A stretch of DNA of 64,000 nt, taken from the NCBI RefSeq assembly GCF_009646115.1, contig NZ_CP045720.1:620001-684000 (forward strand), written 5' to 3'. The stretch is from Pantoea eucalypti. Its GTDB lineage: Bacteria; Pseudomonadota; Gammaproteobacteria; Enterobacterales; Enterobacteriaceae. Positions 53,021 through 64,000 of this stretch are shown piece by piece. The notes below the pieces were generated by a model. That model ran no database searches and was not told the origin of the DNA. It saw only the letters and a list, made by a program, of their open reading frames with translations. The position numbers and the translations under genes are program-made. Within the stretch, counting starts at the first letter, position 1, and every line of letters begins with the position of its first letter.

Positions 53021-54487
53021 TTATTGACCGAAAGGATTACCGCTGCTGTGGCGAGCCGCAGGACGCGCTGCCTCAGACGAGCCAGTTGCCACCGGACCGC
53101 TATCCACACGAGCGGTCTGCTGGGCATTTTCCGGCGCCACCGTTTCCGGGGAAGTCGGGATCTCTTTACCCAGCTGGCTGTTCAGTTTCTGCAGGCTCTG
53201 CTCGTTGAGCGTACCCAGTGCATAGCTGATATTCAGCTGGTTAATCAGGTAGCTATAACGCGCATCAGAGAGCTGCTGCTTAGCGTTATAGAGCACGGTC
53301 GTTGCATCCAGCACATCGACGATGGTACGTGTACCCACCTGATAGCCCGCTTCGGACGCATCCAGTGAGCTTTGCGCAGAGACGACTGCCTGTTTGTAGG
53401 CGTTGATGCTGCTGATAGACGCATTCACGTTGTTAAACGAGGAGCGTACCGTCTGTACTGCTGTGCGGTGAGCGCTTTCCAGCTGTTCGCTGGCGCTGAC
53501 AAAATTGTATTGCGCCTGTTTCACCTGAGAGGTAACGCTGCCGCCGCTATACAGTGGCAGTGAGAAACTCAGGCCAACCTGGTTTGAACCGGTAATTGAA
53601 TCGGTAGAACCCTGGCTCTGGTTTGCACGGCTGCCGCCATATTTGCTGTTTGACATGCCGGTGGAGGCAGTCAGATCCAGCGTCGGCATATGGCCGGTTT
53701 CCGCTGAGCGAATCTGCTCACGCGCCAGATCCTGATTCAGACGCGCAGAGAGCAGTGACAGGTTACGGCTTTCAGCCTGCTTAAGCAGCGCACTCACCGC
53801 TTCGGGCTTATCGGTTCTGAAACGATCAATGCTCAGCGAAGCCAGCGACATATAGTCCATGCCGGTAATCTGACGCAGCGTTTCTACGTTGTTATCAAGA
53901 TTGTTACGCGCGGTCACTTCATTGGCCAGCACGCTGTCATACTGCGCACGGGCGTTCTGAACATCAGTGATGGCAACCAGGCCAACGTTAAAACGCTGGG
54001 TGGTCTGATCCAGCTCGCGGTAGATAGACTGTTTCTGCGCTTCAGTGTAAGAAAGGGTATCAATCGCTTTCAGCACGTTGAAGTAGGCCGTTGCGGTGTT
54101 CAGAATCAGATCCTGCTGCGCCACCTGATAGGTCACATCCTGAATACCGGCGGTCTTTTCCTGCAGAGTCAGCGCGCGCCATTTCGACATGTCGAAAATA
54201 GTCTGGGTTAAATTCAGAGAGCCGCTGGTCGTGTTGGAATGAAGACCACTACTGTCGCGATAACCGTTATTATAGGCGTAGTCTGCACCCAGTCCGAGCT
54301 GAGGTAATAATGGGCTACGCGCTTCGTTGATTTTCTCAAAAGCAGAATCACGATCGGCAGCGGCGCTGCGCAGATCCGGGTTGCTCAGACGTGCTTGCTG
54401 GTAAACCTGAAGCAGGTCTTCGGCCTGGCTGGCGAAGCTGAAACCGCCCAGGCTAAGCCCAATAAAAAATGGGAGCAGTTTTTTCAT
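53021..54487 (-). CDS. tolC: Outer-membrane efflux channel TolC
   Basis: 488 residues from the ATG at 54487 (MKKLLPFFIGLSLGGFSFAS, signal peptide cut at SQA-EDLLQ), with AAGGA upstream. It has the two OEP repeats of the trimeric channel-tunnel: N-terminal (LLQVYQQARLSNPDLRSAAA) and C-terminal (GYQVGTRTIVDVLDATTVLY). The C-terminal tail is Pro/Ala/Ser-rich (EAARPAARHSSGNPFGQ). It works with AcrAB, MacAB and HlyBD-type pumps. It is followed by ygiB-ygiC on the same strand and diverges from nudF. Confidence 0.98.
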   Translation of the reverse strand: MKKLLPFFIGLSLGGFSFASQAEDLLQVYQQARLSNPDLRSAAADRDSAFEKINEARSPLLPQLGLGADYAYNNGYRDSSGLHSNTTSGSLNLTQTIFDMSKWRALTLQEKTAGIQDVTYQVAQQDLILNTATAYFNVLKAIDTLSYTEAQKQSIYRELDQTTQRFNVGLVAITDVQNARAQYDSVLANEVTARNNLDNNVETLRQITGMDYMSLASLSIDRFRTDKPEAVSALLKQAESRNLSLLSARLNQDLAREQIRSAETGHMPTLDLTASTGMSNSKYGGSRANQSQGSTDSITGSNQVGLSFSLPLYSGGSVTSQVKQAQYNFVSASEQLESAHRTAVQTVRSSFNNVNASISSINAYKQAVVSAQSSLDASEAGYQVGTRTIVDVLDATTVLYNAKQQLSDARYSYLINQLNISYALGTLNEQSLQKLNSQLGKEIPTSPETVAPENAQQTARVDSGPVATGSSEAARPAARHSSGNPFGQ

Positions 54488-54697
54488 TTGCATTCCTTTT
54501 GTTGCAGCAAATTGCAGTGGGTGCGCTGCCGGGTAAGCCAAAAAATTATCGCCGATTCTAGCAGAGGGCAACTGTGAGATAAGTTGGCTGAAAGTGCCTT
54601 CTATCTCTAATCTACGTAAATATTTCAGAAAGAACTACTTACATGGAGCACGGTTACAGGCTTTTTTCGCTCCACCCCAATCTGCACAAGGAACCTG

Positions 54698-55336
54698 ATG
54701 ATGCCGGAAGAAAAAAAATCCCCTGTGACTTTCACAAAAAACGATGTAGAAATTATTGCACGAGAAACACTCTACAAAGGTTTTTTTTCCGTTGAGCGAT
54801 ACCGCTTCCGCCACCGCCAGTTTAATGGCGAAATGAGTGGAGAAGTGCAACGCGAAGTTTTTGAGCGCGGACATGCTGCCGTGCTGCTACCTTATGATCC
54901 CTTACGCGATGAAGTGGTGCTGATTGAACAGATCCGCATCCCGGCTTATGACAGCAGTGCTTCACCCTGGCTGCTGGAGATGGTCGCCGGTATTATCGAG
55001 CCCGGTGAATCGGTCGAGCAGGTTGTGCGCCGTGAAGCCGTTGAAGAAGCAGGATTGGACGTCGGTCGGGTTAAGCCCATGCTTAGCTATCTGGCCAGCC
55101 CTGGCGGCACCAGCGAACGTTTATCGGTGCTGATTGGGGAAGTGGATGCCAGCCAGGCAGAGGGATGCCATGGTCTGGAGGAAGAGAATGAGGATATTCT
55201 TGTCCATGTGGTGAGCCGCGAACAGGCGTACCGCTGGGTGGAAGAGGGGATAATTGATAATGCGGCGTCTGTCATCGCCTTGCAATGGCTGGCGTTGCAC
55301 CATGAAAAACTACGCGAAGAGTGGATACAAAAATGA
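54698..55336 (+). CDS. nudF: ADP-ribose pyrophosphatase NudF
   Basis: A 212-residue Nudix hydrolase that cleaves ADP-ribose to AMP and ribose 5-phosphate. The Nudix box is complete: [23 protein letters not shown] (about 95-117, split here for length). The N-terminal dimer domain and [20 protein letters not shown] are as in E. coli. It starts MMPEEKKSP, with GAACC upstream. It is the first gene of nudF-yqiB-cpdA-yqiA-parE, divergent from tolC. Confidence 0.97.
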   Translation: MMPEEKKSPVTFTKNDVEIIARETLYKGFFSVERYRFRHRQFNGEMSGEVQREVFERGHAAVLLPYDPLRDEVVLIEQIRIPAYDSSASPWLLEMVAGIIEPGESVEQVVRREAVEEAGLDVGRVKPMLSYLASPGGTSERLSVLIGEVDASQAEGCHGLEEENEDILVHVVSREQAYRWVEEGIIDNAASVIALQWLALHHEKLREEWIQK

Positions 55337-55758
55337 AACAGCGCTATACCCCTGACTTTCCCGAAATGATGCGGCTCTGCGAAACCAATTTCGCCCAGTT
55401 ACGCCGCCTGCTGCCGCGTAACGATGAGGCGGGAGAATCGGTGATCTATCAGGTGAGTGGCGCCCGTTATCAACTGACGATTCAGGAGTCGACACGCTAC
55501 ACCACGCTGGTGGAGATCCGCCAGGTCGCACCTGCCGTGAGTTACTGGAGTCTGCCCTCGATGTCGGTCAGGCTCTATCACGATGCGATGGTCGCCGAAG
55601 TGTGTTCAACTCAACAGATCTATCGGTTCAAAGCGCGCTATGATTATCCTAATAAAAAATTGCATCAGCGCGATGAAAAACATCAGATAAACCAGTTTCT
55701 CGCAGACTGGCTGCGTTACTGCCTGGCACATGGCGCGATGGCGGTTCCGGTCTGCTGA
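55333..55758 (+). CDS. yqiB: DUF1249 protein YqiB
   Basis: 141 residues from the ATG at 55333 that overlaps the nudF stop (ATGA): [20 protein letters not shown]. The family is DUF1249 and conserved in gammaproteobacteria, with no established function. [14 protein letters not shown] and [19 protein letters not shown] are recognisable. Genetic linkage with nudF and cpdA is constant in enterobacteria. Confidence 0.95.
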   Translation: MKQRYTPDFPEMMRLCETNFAQLRRLLPRNDEAGESVIYQVSGARYQLTIQESTRYTTLVEIRQVAPAVSYWSLPSMSVRLYHDAMVAEVCSTQQIYRFKARYDYPNKKLHQRDEKHQINQFLADWLRYCLAHGAMAVPVC

Positions 55759-55800
55759 TGCGTATAATGCAGTAAATGGCGTGGAGACGAAGGAAACGCT

Positions 55801-56628
55801 TTGGATAGCCTGCTAACTCTTCCTGCAGCGAACGGTTCCGAAATCAGGATTTTGCAAATCACGGATACCCACCTGTTCGCGGGAAAACATGAATCGCTGC
55901 TTGGGGTGAACACCTGGTCGAGCTACGACGCCGTGCTGGATGCGATTATTGCGCAACATCGCGACTATGACCTGATCATCGCCACGGGCGATCTCGCCCA
56001 GGATCACTCTATCGAAGCCTATCAGCATTTTGCTGAGGGCATCTCTCGCTTGCCGCGGCCCTGCGTCTGGCTACCCGGTAATCACGATTTTCAGCCCGCA
56101 ATGGTGGATACACTGGCGGCAGCGCACATCAATGCCCATAAGCAGGTGCTGGTGGGTGAGCAGTGGCAGATTGTGTTGCTCGACAGCCAGGTCTACGGTG
56201 TTCCGCATGGAATGCTGAGCGACTATCAGCTGGAGTGGCTCGACAACGCGCTGGCCCGCTTTCCGCAACGGCATACGCTGGTTATGCTGCATCACCATCC
56301 GCTGGCCTCTGGCTGCACCTGGCTCGATCAGCACAGCCTGCGCAATTCGCATCAGCTTGATGCCGTGTTACAGCGCTATCCGTTAGCCCGGACGCTGGTC
56401 TGTGGCCATATTCACCAGGAGCTGGATATGGAATGGCATGGCCGTCGGGTGCTGGCGACGCCCTCTACCTGTGTCCAGTTCAAACCGCACTGTACCAGTT
56501 TTGCGATTGACACCGTGGCTCCCGGCTGGCGCTGGTTTACACTGCATCCGGATGGCGGCCTTGAGACCGAAGTGAACCGGCTTGACACCGACGCTTTTCG
56601 TCCCGATTTAGACTCCGAAGGATACTGA
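55801..56628 (+). CDS. cpdA: 3',5'-cyclic AMP phosphodiesterase CpdA
   Basis: A 275-residue metallophosphoesterase that lowers cAMP. It starts at a TTG (55801), as in E. coli, with GAAGGAAACG upstream. Metal motifs: ITDTHLF (D-x-H), ATGDLAQD (GD), LPGNHDF (GNHD), LLHHHPL and CGHIHQELD (GHxH). MESLL-type start here is LDSLLTLPAANGSEIRILQ. It lies between yqiB and yqiA in the same operon. Confidence 0.97.
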   Translation: MDSLLTLPAANGSEIRILQITDTHLFAGKHESLLGVNTWSSYDAVLDAIIAQHRDYDLIIATGDLAQDHSIEAYQHFAEGISRLPRPCVWLPGNHDFQPAMVDTLAAAHINAHKQVLVGEQWQIVLLDSQVYGVPHGMLSDYQLEWLDNALARFPQRHTLVMLHHHPLASGCTWLDQHSLRNSHQLDAVLQRYPLARTLVCGHIHQELDMEWHGRRVLATPSTCVQFKPHCTSFAIDTVAPGWRWFTLHPDGGLETEVNRLDTDAFRPDLDSEGY

Positions 56629-56631
56629 CGC

Positions 56632-57213
56632 GTGGCAGCACTGCTCTATCTGCACGGTTTTAACAGTTCGCCGCAGTCCGCGAAGGCGACTCAGTTCCGG
56701 CAATGGTTAGCGATGCAGCACCCGGAGATCGACATGATCGTGCCACAGCTGCCGACCTTTCCCGCTGATGCGGCGGCAGTGCTGGAAGACCTGGTGCTGA
56801 GCCGCAGTGGCGAAACCCTGGGCGTGGTAGGATCGTCGCTGGGCGGTTATTACGCTACCTGGCTGTCCCAATGTTTTATGCTGCCGGCTGTTGTCGTCAA
56901 TCCCGCAGTACGCCCTTTTGAACTGCTGGTGGATTTCCTTGGCGAAAATCAGAATCCCTACACGGGCCAGCAATATGTGTTAGAGTCACGCCACATTTAC
57001 GATCTCAAAGTAATGCAGATTGAACCGCTGGAAGCGCCCGATTTACTCTGGCTGCTGCAACAGACCGGCGATGAAGTTCTCGATTACCGACAGGCACTCG
57101 ACTATTACAGCGCGTGCCGTCACACGGTAGAAGAGGGCGGAAATCATGCATTTACTGGATTCGAGCGCCATTTCCCGCAGATTCTGGACTTTCTTGGTCT
57201 GAATCATCCCTGA
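56632..57213 (+). CDS. yqiA: Alpha/beta-hydrolase esterase YqiA
   Basis: 193 residues starting at a GTG (56632), three bases after cpdA, with AAGGATAC upstream. [20 protein letters not shown] is the oxyanion region. [16 protein letters not shown] holds the nucleophile GxSxGG (Ser near 66). The His is in [13 protein letters not shown]. coli YqiA is an esterase of unknown natural substrate. The next gene, parE, starts 48 bases later. Confidence 0.96.
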   Translation: MAALLYLHGFNSSPQSAKATQFRQWLAMQHPEIDMIVPQLPTFPADAAAVLEDLVLSRSGETLGVVGSSLGGYYATWLSQCFMLPAVVVNPAVRPFELLVDFLGENQNPYTGQQYVLESRHIYDLKVMQIEPLEAPDLLWLLQQTGDEVLDYRQALDYYSACRHTVEEGGNHAFTGFERHFPQILDFLGLNHP

Positions 57214-59157
<1,944 letters not shown>

Positions 59158-59160
59158 AAG

Positions 59161-59186
59161 ACAGGACGCGAAAGCGTCCTGTTTTG
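59161..59186 (+). terminator. Terminator of parE
   Basis: ACAGGACGC-GAAA-GCGTCCTGT followed by TTTGTTT: a perfect 9-bp stem with a GNRA loop, four bases after the parE stop. Confidence 0.92.
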
Positions 59187-59251
59187 TTTATGCTTGCACC
59201 TGTACACCTTCATCGAACCTGGCTGATTTAGAGAGCAGAGACAGCAATCTT

Positions 59252-60151
59252 GTGAAAATTACCCTGGAAGAGCTACGTGCCTGGGTAGCGGTGGTAGACA
59301 GTGGTTCCATTACTGCGGCGGCATCCCAGCTGGCGCAGACCAGTTCAGGCATCAGCCGGGCACTCTCCCGGCTGGAGAGCAAGCTGCATACCACGCTGTT
59401 GCATCGCACTACCCGACGGCTGGCGCTGACCGAAGAGGGTCAGGTTTTTCTGGAGCATGCGCGCCAGATCCTGGCCTCCGTTGAGCAGGCCGAAGAGCAG
59501 ATTGCCCTGCGGCGCGAGATGCCGTCAGGACGGCTTCGGGTGAACGCTGCAACACCCTTCATGCTGCATGTGATTGTGCCGCTGGTAGACGATTTCCGCG
59601 CCCGTTATCCGCTGATCCAGCTTGAGCTGAATACCGACGATATTATGATCGATTTGCTTGAGCAGCAGACGGACATTGCTATTCGTATCGGTGAACTGCG
59701 TGACTCTACATTACATGCACGGCTGCTCGGCAGCAGTGCGATTCAGCTGATGGCCAGTCCGGCCTATCTGGCAAAAGCGGGCACGCCACAAAGCGTGGCC
59801 GATCTCGCACAGCATCAAAAAATCGGCTTTAGTCATCCTGAATCCCTCAACGTCTGGCCGGTCCTGCAGCCTGATGGTGATTTCATGCGTATTAAGCCGA
59901 CTATCTCAGCTTCCAGTGGCGAAACCATCCGGCAGCTGGCGCTGGCGGGACAGGGCATTGCGCGTATCTCCGACTTTTTCAGCCGGGAAGATTGCGCCAC
60001 TGGCCGGTTGGTGCCTGTACTCTCCGCGGAAACCCGCGATCTGCGCCTGCCGGTGCATGCGGTTTATTACCGAAACACCACGCTCTCTTCGCGCATCGGC
60101 TGCTTTCTGGATTTTCTTCGCAGTGAGATTGATCGGCGGCAACTGCTGTAA
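59252..60151 (+). CDS. LysR-family transcriptional regulator
   Basis: 299 residues starting at a GTG (59252). The N-terminal winged HTH is TAAASQLAQTSSGISRALSR (about 21-40), followed by the linker helix and RRLALTEEGQ. The effector domain runs from about 90 (SGRLRVNAATPFMLHVIVPL). The group is the DmlR/YafC type (LHRTTRRLALTEEG). It lies alone between parE and ygiN, ending convergent with the ygiN/mdaB genes. The target is not evident; the neighbouring quinone-stress genes are candidates. Confidence 0.93.
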   Translation: MKITLEELRAWVAVVDSGSITAAASQLAQTSSGISRALSRLESKLHTTLLHRTTRRLALTEEGQVFLEHARQILASVEQAEEQIALRREMPSGRLRVNAATPFMLHVIVPLVDDFRARYPLIQLELNTDDIMIDLLEQQTDIAIRIGELRDSTLHARLLGSSAIQLMASPAYLAKAGTPQSVADLAQHQKIGFSHPESLNVWPVLQPDGDFMRIKPTISASSGETIRQLALAGQGIARISDFFSREDCATGRLVPVLSAETRDLRLPVHAVYYRNTTLSSRIGCFLDFLRSEIDRRQLL

Positions 60152-60167
60152 GCCGGTCTGCCAGAAA

Positions 60168-60197
60168 CAAAAAAACCTCTGTCGCAGGACAGAGGTT
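60168..60197 (-). terminator. Minus-strand terminator left of the palindromic element
   Basis: AACCTCTGTC (60174-60183) and GACAGAGGTT (60188-60197) form a perfect 10-bp stem. The A run at 60168-60175 gives U on the minus strand. It probably ends transcription from ygiN or of the element to its right. It can also act on LysR transcripts. Confidence 0.8.
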
Positions 60198-60256
60198 CAG
60201 ATAGATGACAATTACGCATTCGGGCACATCTGACCGCAATGCATTCGCTCAGCGCG

Positions 60257-60442
60257 CAGGGGCCAGGGTCAGAGGAGGAAAACGTCCCGCGGCCTGGGAC
60301 AAAAACGCCGGGAGCGTTTTTGAACAACGCAACGCGTTGGCCCGGTAACGGGCGCACCTCAGGGATGAGGTGCGTAATCGCGCGGGCCGGGCATGTCATG
60401 GATGACGGCTTTTGCGTTTTTCCGATCTGACCCTGATCCCTG
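60257..60442. repeat. MITE-like palindromic element with about 28-bp imperfect terminal inverted repeats
   Basis: The left arm CAGGGGCCAGGGTCAGAGGA-GGAAAACG (60257-60284) is nearly the reverse complement of the right arm (60414-60442, CGTTTTTCCGATCTGACCCT-GATCCCTG). Between them lie nested hairpins: GTCCC/GGGAC, AAAAACGC/GCGTTTTT, CAACGC/GCGTTG, GCCCG/CGGGC and GCACCTCA/TGAGGTGC. No coding frame. No clear target duplication. The structure suggests a non-autonomous mobile or structured-RNA element. Confidence 0.65.
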
Positions 60443-60531
60443 TGCCAGCTCGATCTCACAGCGACGGTGGCCGGAATTTATCCCCAGCCTTAACCCCAGC
60501 TACACAACCGCAGTAAAGCCTTCAGCACTAA

Positions 60532-60840
60532 TCAGGCGCTGGGTTCCAGCACCAGAATCTTCACATCCACCACATCATCTTTAATGATGCTGCGATGCGC
60601 ATCCATGTGCGGCATCTGCTGATGCTGCTCAAGATGGCGCAGGCTTTCCCACTGCTCTAACATGAAAATGGAGTCCGGCGAGTTCTGCTTCCACGGCACC
60701 TGCGCCTGATGGTCCAGCAACGCGTCATACTGATGGCAGCCATCTTCTTCTAACACCAGCGGGATCAGCTTTTTCACCGCATCCAGCACGGCCTGACGGC
60801 GACCGGGTTTAACACAAATTTCAGCAACGACGGTTAACAT
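60532..60840 (-). CDS. ygiN: Quinol monooxygenase YgiN
   Basis: A 102-residue antibiotic-biosynthesis-monooxygenase (ABM) fold protein, MLTVVAEICVKPGRRQAVLD ... EDGCHQYDALLDHQ, matching E. coli YgiN (104 aa), which oxidises quinols together with MdaB. It lies 48 bases downstream of mdaB on the same strand, so the two act as a quinone redox pair and probably share a transcript. Confidence 0.95.
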   Translation of the reverse strand: MLTVVAEICVKPGRRQAVLDAVKKLIPLVLEEDGCHQYDALLDHQAQVPWKQNSPDSIFMLEQWESLRHLEQHQQMPHMDAHRSIIKDDVVDVKILVLEPSA

Positions 60841-60887
60841 TCGTGAATTCCTCTTTCGTGGGAAAATAGGGGTAGCCCCTCATCATC

Positions 60888-61469
60888 TTACGCAAAAACG
60901 CGGCTAAGATGGGTCCGATAAGCGGCAATATCACGCGGCACGTCCGGTGCTTTAATCACGTCATTGCAGATAAAGGTCGGCAGCGCTTCCATTCCCAGGA
61001 ACTGGTTGGCTTTGTGGAAGTGCAGATAGAGACCATCGACGCCAACACCTTCAAAGAACTGCTCCGGGTCAGTAAAAGCCTGTAGCGGCGCATTCCACGT
61101 CAGTGACAGCATATATTTTTTGCCCTGCAGCAGACCGCCGGAACCGTACTTCTTCGCCGCATCAGAACGGGTTCGGCCATCGCTGGCGTAGAGCGAGCCG
61201 TGACCTTCGGTAAAGACCTCATCAATGTAACGCTTCACGGTCCAGGGTTCGCCCATCCACCAGCCCGGCATCTGATAAATCACGACATCGCTGTCGACAT
61301 ATTTCTGCACTTCATCGGCAATCACGTAGTTGCTGTCGGCCACGGTCACTGACACTTCATGGCCCATATCACGCAGCTGACTGGCTGCAACATCGGTCAG
61401 GGTGTGGTTCAGTTCACCTTTAGAGTGGGCAAACGTTTTGCCGCCATCAATAATTAAAATCTTGCTCAT
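60888..61469 (-). CDS. mdaB: NADPH:quinone reductase MdaB
   Basis: 193 residues from the ATG at 61469 (MSKILIIDGGKTFAHSKGEL), the same length as E. coli MdaB; the longer frame adds 26 foreign residues. It is a flavodoxin-fold two-electron quinone reductase with FAD binding by YQMPGWWMGEPWTVKRYIDE and TWNAPLQAF. It is followed by ygiN; together they protect against quinone and oxidative stress. It diverges from the pheC-like gene, whose start is 168 bases away. Confidence 0.96.
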   Translation of the reverse strand: MSKILIIDGGKTFAHSKGELNHTLTDVAASQLRDMGHEVSVTVADSNYVIADEVQKYVDSDVVIYQMPGWWMGEPWTVKRYIDEVFTEGHGSLYASDGRTRSDAAKKYGSGGLLQGKKYMLSLTWNAPLQAFTDPEQFFEGVGVDGLYLHFHKANQFLGMEALPTFICNDVIKAPDVPRDIAAYRTHLSRVFA

Positions 61470-61636
61470 GCACAGGTTGCCTCGTTTTCTGAATATGTCG
61501 CCTAGCTTACACGTGCGCCATTCCCGGAAAAATGGGAGGTAGATCACAACACTTTTGCTGTGGCAGCAACAATACGCCGGTTTATGGCACCATCGTTGGG
61601 CAAACTCACTATGAAAACAGTCAAGAAAACATCAAA

Positions 61637-62401
61637 ATGAAAAAAATCGTTTTCTCTTTACTGCTGGCCAGCAGTGCGGTCCAGGCACAATCTCATCTCG
61701 ACACCATTCTCAGTTCTAAAACGCTCAGGGTCTGCACCACCGGGGATTACAAGCCTTACAGCTTTCTTCGCCCGGATGGTCAGTATGAAGGGCTGGATAT
61801 CAGCATGGCGAACGCACTGGCGATGTCGCTCGGCGCGAAAGTGGAGTGGGTACCGACCACCTGGAAAACCCTGATGCCTGACTTTCTGGCAAAACAGTGT
61901 GATATCGCCGTCGGCGGCGTCTCCGTCACGCTGAAACGTCAGCAGACCGCCTGGTTCGCCCGGCCGCTGGATGTGGATGGCAAAATCCCGCTGGTGCGCT
62001 GCACAGATAAAGATCGCTTCCAGACCCTTGAACAGCTCAACCGGCCTGAGGTGCGGCTGATTGAACCGGCGGGCGGCACCAACGAAGCCTTTGTACACAG
62101 CCACCTGCCGAAAGCCTCACTGACGCTGTTCCACGATAACGTCACCATCTTCCAGCAACTGGTGGATAAAAAGGCGGATGTGATGATTACCGATGCCTCT
62201 GAAGCGCGTTTTCAGCAGCAGCATTACCCGACGCTCTGTGCGATCAATCCCGACAAACCGCTACAGTATGGCGAGAAGGCTTATATGATTCCGCGTGACG
62301 ATATCAGCTGGAAGCTCTATGTCGACCAGTGGGTGCATCTCAGCACCGCCACCGGCGAATATCGTGATATTGCCCGCCAGTGGATGGGCGCAAAGCCCTG
62401 A
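61637..62401 (+). CDS. pheC: Periplasmic cyclohexadienyl dehydratase-like protein (PheC type)
   Basis: 254 residues from the ATG at 61637: MKKIVFSLLLASSAVQAQSH, a signal peptide cut after AQA. The mature part is a type II substrate-binding fold (SBP_bac_3): LRVCTTGDYKPYSFLRPDG, PTTWKTLMPDF, EPAGGTNEAF, DNVTIFQQLVDKKADVMITD, and EKAYMIPRDD with YVDQWVHLS. These match PheC, which turns prephenate or arogenate into phenylpyruvate or phenylalanine in the periplasm and was described in Erwinia herbicola. An amino-acid ABC transporter binding role is less likely, as no permease or ATPase is nearby. Confidence 0.7.
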   Translation: MKKIVFSLLLASSAVQAQSHLDTILSSKTLRVCTTGDYKPYSFLRPDGQYEGLDISMANALAMSLGAKVEWVPTTWKTLMPDFLAKQCDIAVGGVSVTLKRQQTAWFARPLDVDGKIPLVRCTDKDRFQTLEQLNRPEVRLIEPAGGTNEAFVHSHLPKASLTLFHDNVTIFQQLVDKKADVMITDASEARFQQQHYPTLCAINPDKPLQYGEKAYMIPRDDISWKLYVDQWVHLSTATGEYRDIARQWMGAKP

Positions 62402-62590
62402 CGCACTCGCGCTGAGAGTCCATGCACCTGGCGCGAGAATCAGGTACTTCCGGCGACTGAAATCGCGCTGAGTGACGCCTGCTGTCCCGCGCTTCCCCTG
62501 TGACTAACACTGGCGAATAAGGTACTATCCTCGCCAAACCACCGCCGGGTGTCCCGCCGTTGTGGGCCACGATGTGAGGATGAGAAATTC

Positions 62591-64000
62591 ATGAGTGAAC
62601 TGACGCAGGATGGTGCAGAGCGTCTTGCCCTGCATACCTTTACCGAGGATGCGTATTTAAAATATTCGATGTACGTCATCATGGACCGCGCGTTGCCTTA
62701 TATCGGTGACGGGCTGAAGCCTGTACAGCGACGCATTATCTACGCCATGTCGGAACTGGGTCTCAATGCCAGCGCCAAATTTAAAAAATCCGCGCGCACC
62801 GTGGGTGATGTGCTGGGTAAATACCATCCGCATGGCGACAGCGCCTGTTATGAAGCGATGGTATTAATGGCGCAGCCGTTCTCTTACCGTTATACGCTGG
62901 TCGATGGACAGGGTAACTGGGGTGCACCGGATGATCCCAAGTCGTTTGCAGCCATGCGTTACACCGAATCACGCCTGTCAAAATATGCCGAGCTGCTGTT
63001 AGGTGAGCTAGGCCAGGGAACGGTGGAATTTCAGCCGAACTTTGACGGCACGCTGCAGGAGCCAAAAATTCTGCCGGCGCGTCTGCCTAATATCCTGCTC
63101 AATGGCACTACCGGCATTGCCGTCGGTATGGCGACCGATATTCCGCCGCATAATCTGCGCGAAGTCGCTCAGGCCGCCATTGCGCTGATTGACGCACCAA
63201 AAACGACGCTGGAAGCGCTGCTGGATATCGTTCAGGGACCGGATTACCCGACCGAGGCGGAGATCATTACGCCGCGTGACGAGATCCGTAAAATGTATCA
63301 GACCGGTCGCGGCTCTATTCGCCAGCGTGCGGTATGGAAAAAGGAAGAGGGTGAGGCGGTCATTACCGCGCTGCCGCATCAGGTCTCCGGCGCACGCGTG
63401 CTGGAACAGATTGCTAACCAGATGCGCAATAAAAAGCTGCCAATGGTTGAGGATCTGCGTGATGAGTCTGACCATGAGAACCCGACCCGTCTGGTGATCG
63501 TGCCACGCTCCAATCGTGTCGATCTCGATCAGATAATGAACCATCTGTTCGCCACCACCGATCTTGAGAAAAGCTACCGCGTTAACCTCAACATGATCGG
63601 GCTGGATAACCGCCCGGCGGTGAAAAACCTGCATGAGATCCTGACCGAGTGGCTGGTGTTCCGCCGCGACACGGTCAAGCGTCGTCTTAATTACCGACTG
63701 GATCGCGTGCTGCGCCGCCTGCATATCCTGGAAGGATTGCTGGTTGCGTTCCTGAACATTGATGAAGTCATCGACATCATCCGTACTGAGGATGAGCCGA
63801 AGCCGGTTCTGATGTCACGTTTTGGCATCAGCGAAACCCAGGCCGAATCGATCCTCGAACTGAAGTTGCGTCACCTGGCGAAGCTCGAAGAGGTGAAGAT
63901 CCGTGCCGAGCAGGCGGATCTGGAAAAAGAGCGCGATCAGCTGCAGGCCACGCTGGCCTCTGAACGCAAGATGAACACCCTGCTGAAAAAAGAGTTACAG
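62591..64000 (+). CDS. parC: DNA topoisomerase IV subunit A, N-terminal part (cut by window edge)
   Basis: It starts at the ATG at 62591 with GAGGATGAG upstream ([20 protein letters not shown]) and is open to the window end, covering 470 of about 750 residues. The breakage-reunion domain is clear: [14 protein letters not shown] (quinolone-determining region, with the wild-type Ser and Glu) and [12 protein letters not shown] (active Tyr). The tower/coiled-coil part ([20 protein letters not shown]) follows. It is the partner of ParE, encoded 3.4 kb to the left. Confidence 0.98.
   Translation, partial: MSELTQDGAERLALHTFTEDAYLKYSMYVIMDRALPYIGDGLKPVQRRIIYAMSELGLNASAKFKKSARTVGDVLGKYHPHGDSACYEAMVLMAQPFSYRYTLVDGQGNWGAPDDPKSFAAMRYTESRLSKYAELLLGELGQGTVEFQPNFDGTLQEPKILPARLPNILLNGTTGIAVGMATDIPPHNLREVAQAAIALIDAPKTTLEALLDIVQGPDYPTEAEIITPRDEIRKMYQTGRGSIRQRAVWKKEEGEAVITALPHQVSGARVLEQIANQMRNKKLPMVEDLRDESDHENPTRLVIVPRSNRVDLDQIMNHLFATTDLEKSYRVNLNMIGLDNRPAVKNLHEILTEWLVFRRDTVKRRLNYRLDRVLRRLHILEGLLVAFLNIDEVIDIIRTEDEPKPVLMSRFGISETQAESILELKLRHLAKLEEVKIRAEQADLEKERDQLQATLASERKMNTLLKKELQ

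Noticed and set aside
61532..62401. Extended start of the PheC-like gene
   Set aside because: The first 35 residues overlap the mdaB upstream region and precede a standard signal peptide that starts at 61637.

Overview
The window is chromosomal DNA of an Erwiniaceae member, most likely Pantoea. The evidence is the order of its core genes (mug, rpoD, dnaG, rpsU, tsaD, plsY, folB, uppP, cca, ygiM, ygiF, glnE, hldE, ubiK, ribB, ygiD, ygiC, ygiB, tolC, nudF, yqiB, cpdA, yqiA, parE ... parC), their near-E. coli protein sequences, and a PheC-like periplasmic cyclohexadienyl dehydratase, an enzyme known from Erwinia herbicola/Pantoea. The species is inferred.

Left part (1-30458) is accessory. The first 181 bases are the start of ddlA on the minus strand, cut by the window edge. 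Two islands then sit in tandem at the 3' end of tRNA-Ile2 (ileX, anticodon CAT, 30412-30487, minus). Their ends are three copies of a 50-bp tRNA 3' segment at 1243-1292, 9511-9560 and 30409-30458. Island 1 (1243-9510) carries a two-gene Septu-like pair (PtuA ATPase and PtuB HNH nuclease), a P2-type integrase, an STM2901-family and a DUF1493 gene, a frameshifted phage baseplate-like gene, and a tightly packed three-gene operon: GHKL ATPase, STAS-like DUF4325 protein, PIN-domain nuclease. I consider that operon the best candidate for an undescribed system.

Island 2 (9511-30458) starts with a P4-type integrase. It carries a complete type I restriction-modification operon (hsdR-hsdM-hsdS, EcoAI/EcoEI-like) with a fourth PD-(D/E)XK nuclease-like gene, a KAP-type NTPase, several unrecognised genes, a decayed GNAT gene, a gene broken at an A6 tract, and a satellite-like replication/regulation block (inovirus Gp2/DUF3296-type protein, a protein with three HTH-like repeats, AlpA, a coiled-coil protein). 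A short hairpin repeat occurs at least four times between its genes. The cargo of both islands is largely anti-phage in type.

Right part (30490-64000) is core genome: an SDR gene divergent from its TetR regulator with a perfect 16-bp inverted repeat between them, mug, the macromolecular synthesis operon (rpsU-dnaG-rpoD, minus), tsaD, plsY, folB, uppP, cca, ygiM, ygiF-glnE, hldE, ubiK, an FMN riboswitch and ribB, ygiD, ygiB-ygiC, tolC, the nudF-yqiB-cpdA-yqiA-parE run, a LysR gene, a MITE-like palindromic element, ygiN, mdaB, the pheC-like gene, and parC cut by the right edge. No CRISPR array or rRNA gene is visible.
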